A DNA stretch of 7,902 nt from DAOMFM01 sp035429825 (GTDB lineage: Bacteria; Acidobacteriota; Blastocatellia; UBA7656; JADIYM01): NCBI GenBank assembly GCA_044224215.1, contig JBGAKX010000179.1:1-7902 (forward strand). Reading direction: 5' to 3'. Position 1 is the first letter of the stretch. The number at the start of each line of letters is the position of its first letter. The notes below the pieces were generated by a model. The model did not search any database and had not been told where the DNA came from. It saw only the letters and a list, made by a program, of their open reading frames with translations. The position numbers and the translations under genes are program-made. Below are positions 6,332 to 7,902 of this stretch, piece by piece.

Positions 6332-7342
6332 TTACGGGTTGCTTGGGTTTCCGGGCGTTCCGTTGGTCTCGGCTTCCTGTGCCGCCGAGAACTTGAGCGC
6401 CCGCTCGAGTGCAACCTCGGCGCTGTCGTTCTTCTTGAACAACACGCCGTCCTTGTCGATGAAATCGAGGTGCGGATGCGAGATCGTCTCGAACAGGCGT
6501 CCGACGAGACCGGGAGATTCGCCGAGCGGCTTTGGCCGCTCGTTGGCGGGCGCGGCTTCCGGGACGGGCGCGTCGAGCCGCTTCAGAAACGCGACCGAAT
6601 CCTCGTAGTACTCGCTGTTCGGGTAGTACTTGCACAGGCGCGTGAAGTAGGTCGTGGCTTCTTCGGTGTCTTCCTGTTCGAACAGGGACACGCCGAGCAG
6701 GTAGAGCGCTTCGTCGCTGCGCGAGAACCCCGGGTACTTGTCGATGATGGTGCGCGAGCGGGCGGCCGCGGCCTTCCACGCCTCGCGCTGCTTGAAATAG
6801 AACCGCGCGACCTTGAGCTCGTGCATGCCGAGAATCTCGCGAACCTCCCAGATCTGCGCGTCGGCACGCTCCTTCAGCTCGGTGTTCGGATAGTCCTGCA
6901 GCAGCTTGAGCAGCTGCCGTTCGGCGAGCGTCGCCTGCGTCGTGTCGCGGTCGGGAGCCTGCACCTGGCGCATGTGGATCTCGGCGATCTTCATCGTGAC
7001 GTCGTCGGCGAGATCGTGCTTGGGGAAGAACTGCAGCCAGTCGCGGTACTCGACCTCGGCCTGGTTCATGGACGAGAACGTGCCCTCACGATAGAAGCCG
7101 TCGGCAATCGCAAGCTTGCTGGCCGCCGTCAGCGGGCTGTCCGGATAGGTGTTGACGAGCGTGTTGAACAACAGCCGGGACTTTGTGTAGTGGCCGCTCT
7201 GCATCTCCTTGATGCCCTCGTTCAGCAACTCCTTGTCGCGTCCGGCCCGCGCTTCTTCCGTGGCCACGACGGGCTTCTTGTCACCGCACGCAAGCGTGGA
7301 CAGAACCAGCGCGAGCATCACACAACCAAAAATACGTCTCAT
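6332..7342 (-). CDS. bamD: BamD-like outer-membrane lipoprotein with C-terminal tail
   Basis: 336 residues. BamD is the essential lipoprotein partner of BamA in the machine that inserts beta-barrel proteins into the outer membrane. The N-terminus MRRIFGCVMLALVLSTLAC is a lipoprotein signal peptide with Cys19 as the lipidation site; Thr at -3 is less usual than Leu. TPR-like helical pairs follow (about 30-256), with recurrent YP turns (TYPDSPL, DYPNTEL, KYPGFSRSDEAL, YYPNSEYYEDS) and the HELKVARFYFKQREAWKAAAARSRTII segment typical of the YfiO/BamD fold. The last 80 residues (257-336), rich in Pro, Glu and Ala at both ends, go beyond the roughly 245-residue E. coli length. The ATG at 7342 gives the signal peptide and has AGGGG (7347-7351) just upstream. 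The frame stays open to 7555, but that overlaps rpe and is rejected. Another TPR lipoprotein with a BamD-like domain is the alternative. Confidence 0.82.
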   Translation of the reverse strand: MRRIFGCVMLALVLSTLACGDKKPVVATEEARAGRDKELLNEGIKEMQSGHYTKSRLLFNTLVNTYPDSPLTAASKLAIADGFYREGTFSSMNQAEVEYRDWLQFFPKHDLADDVTMKIAEIHMRQVQAPDRDTTQATLAERQLLKLLQDYPNTELKERADAQIWEVREILGMHELKVARFYFKQREAWKAAAARSRTIIDKYPGFSRSDEALYLLGVSLFEQEDTEEATTYFTRLCKYYPNSEYYEDSVAFLKRLDAPVPEAAPANERPKPLGESPGLVGRLFETISHPHLDFIDKDGVLFKKNDSAEVALERALKFSAAQEAETNGTPGNPSNP

Positions 7343-7406
7343 AAGTCCCCTAATTTCAGTGCATATCGCGACTGGTGCAGGAGAGGATCCTGCAATCGCA
7401 TAAGAG
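7343..7406 (-). promoter_or_regulatory. rpe-bamD spacer with a 7-bp hairpin
   Basis: In the 64-bp gap, TGCAGGA (7376-7382) and TCCTGCA (7388-7394) are perfect reverse complements around a 5-nt loop. Leftward RNA would carry this stem about 33 nt before the bamD ATG. No run of U follows it, so a standard intrinsic terminator is unlikely; an RNA processing, attenuation or stability hairpin is possible. No convincing promoter was seen in the gap. Confidence 0.45.
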
Positions 7407-7902
7407 TCATACCGCAAACTGCTGGAGCGCTGCCTGGCGGAGCCGTCCGACGGCCCCCGCCGGGTCGGCATCGCCGAAGATCGCCGAACCGGCGACGAGC
7501 ATCTCGGCGCCCGCCTCGACGACGCGCTCGACCGTGTCAAAACTGATTCCGCCATCGATCTCTATCCGCGTCGCCAGTCCCCTGCCTCGAATCATGTCCC
7601 GCAACCGGCGGACCTTGGTGACCGAATGCTCGATGAACTTCTGTCCGCCGAATCCCGGATTCACCGACATGATCAACACGTAATCCACATCCGCAAGAAT
7701 GTCGTCCAGCACTCCGAGCGGTGTCGCCGGATTGAGTACAACGCCGGGCGAGCACCCAAGCTTGCGGATCGCGCCAATTGTTCTGTGCAGATGGATACTG
7801 GCTTCCGGATGCACGGAGATCATGTTGGCGCCGGCGTCGGCGAACGCCTCGATCGACCGCTCGGGCGCCTCGATCATCAGGTGTGTATCGAGCGGGAGCT
7901 TT
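7407..7902 (-). CDS. rpe: Ribulose-phosphate 3-epimerase (5' end cut by window edge)
   Basis: 164 residues of the C-terminal part are present. About 55-60 N-terminal residues, including the start, lie beyond base 7902, given a family length near 220. The enzyme interconverts ribulose-5-phosphate and xylulose-5-phosphate in the cytosolic pentose phosphate pathway. Motifs in order are LPLDTHLMIE (metal-binding Asp/His region), SVHPEA, LNPATPL, VDYVLIMSVNPGFGGQKFIE (phosphate/active-site loop), RIEIDGGIS with the second catalytic Asp, and AGSAIFGDADP. The reading frame continues without a stop to the right edge. It ends 64 bp before the bamD-like gene and is probably the upstream member of the same leftward transcription unit. 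Confidence 0.95.
   Translation of the reverse strand, partial: KLPLDTHLMIEAPERSIEAFADAGANMISVHPEASIHLHRTIGAIRKLGCSPGVVLNPATPLGVLDDILADVDYVLIMSVNPGFGGQKFIEHSVTKVRRLRDMIRGRGLATRIEIDGGISFDTVERVVEAGAEMLVAGSAIFGDADPAGAVGRLRQAALQQFAV

Noticed and set aside
5285..7546. 753-codon plus-strand open frame opposite lpxB and bamD
   Set aside because: It runs antisense across three well-supported genes and has an Arg/Asp/Val-rich composition with no recognisable fold or ribosome binding site.
7343..7555. N-terminal extension of the BamD-like frame into rpe
   Set aside because: It would bury the lipoprotein signal peptide in the interior and overlap rpe; the ATG at 7342 has both a signal sequence and a Shine-Dalgarno.

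Overview
This window comes from a GC-rich (roughly two-thirds G+C by eye) Gram-negative bacterium. Lipid A synthesis (lpxB) and a BamD-type outer-membrane lipoprotein show that it has an LPS-bearing outer membrane. The gene mix, the codon bias and an AT-rich 'CCGCAGAT-AACGCAAAT' intergenic repeat fit an uncultured Acidobacteriota (Vicinamibacteria-like) genome. That taxonomic placement is inference and was not tested.

The left two-thirds (1-4991) is an ergothioneine-type cluster around a divergent promoter region (3558-3728). Leftward run egtD (histidine trimethyltransferase), a plant-type glutamate-cysteine ligase in the egtA position, and an exported M14 metallocarboxypeptidase whose ATG directly follows the ligase stop codon. 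The peptidase gene runs off the left edge. Rightward runs egtB, the iron-dependent sulfoxide synthase. Together these would trimethylate histidine to hercynine (EgtD), supply gamma-glutamylcysteine (EgtA-like ligase) and join hercynine to a thiol donor with O2 (EgtB). No egtC (gamma-glutamyl amidohydrolase) or egtE (C-S lyase) lies in the window. The C-terminal substrate-binding region of EgtB looks unlike the gamma-glutamylcysteine-using mycobacterial type.

Between the converging egtB and lpxB genes (about 4992-5164) is a compact AT-rich repeat structure. Two abutting 59-bp direct repeats, each carrying a 'TGACTTCACTCAACGGCGG' core, sit within a 29-bp imperfect inverted repeat (26/29 matching). 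The right arm supplies the last three codons and the stop codon of lpxB. This is the most unusual structure in the window.

The right third (5165-7902) is a leftward housekeeping run: rpe (ribulose-phosphate 3-epimerase, cut by the right edge), a bamD-like lipoprotein gene with an extra C-terminal tail, and lpxB with a GTG start and a good Shine-Dalgarno. The spacings are 64 and 30 bp. A perfect 7-bp hairpin lies between rpe and bamD. No RNA genes, CRISPR array or transposase genes were seen. The long plus-strand open frames opposite the leftward genes are antisense shadows created by GC-rich codon use.
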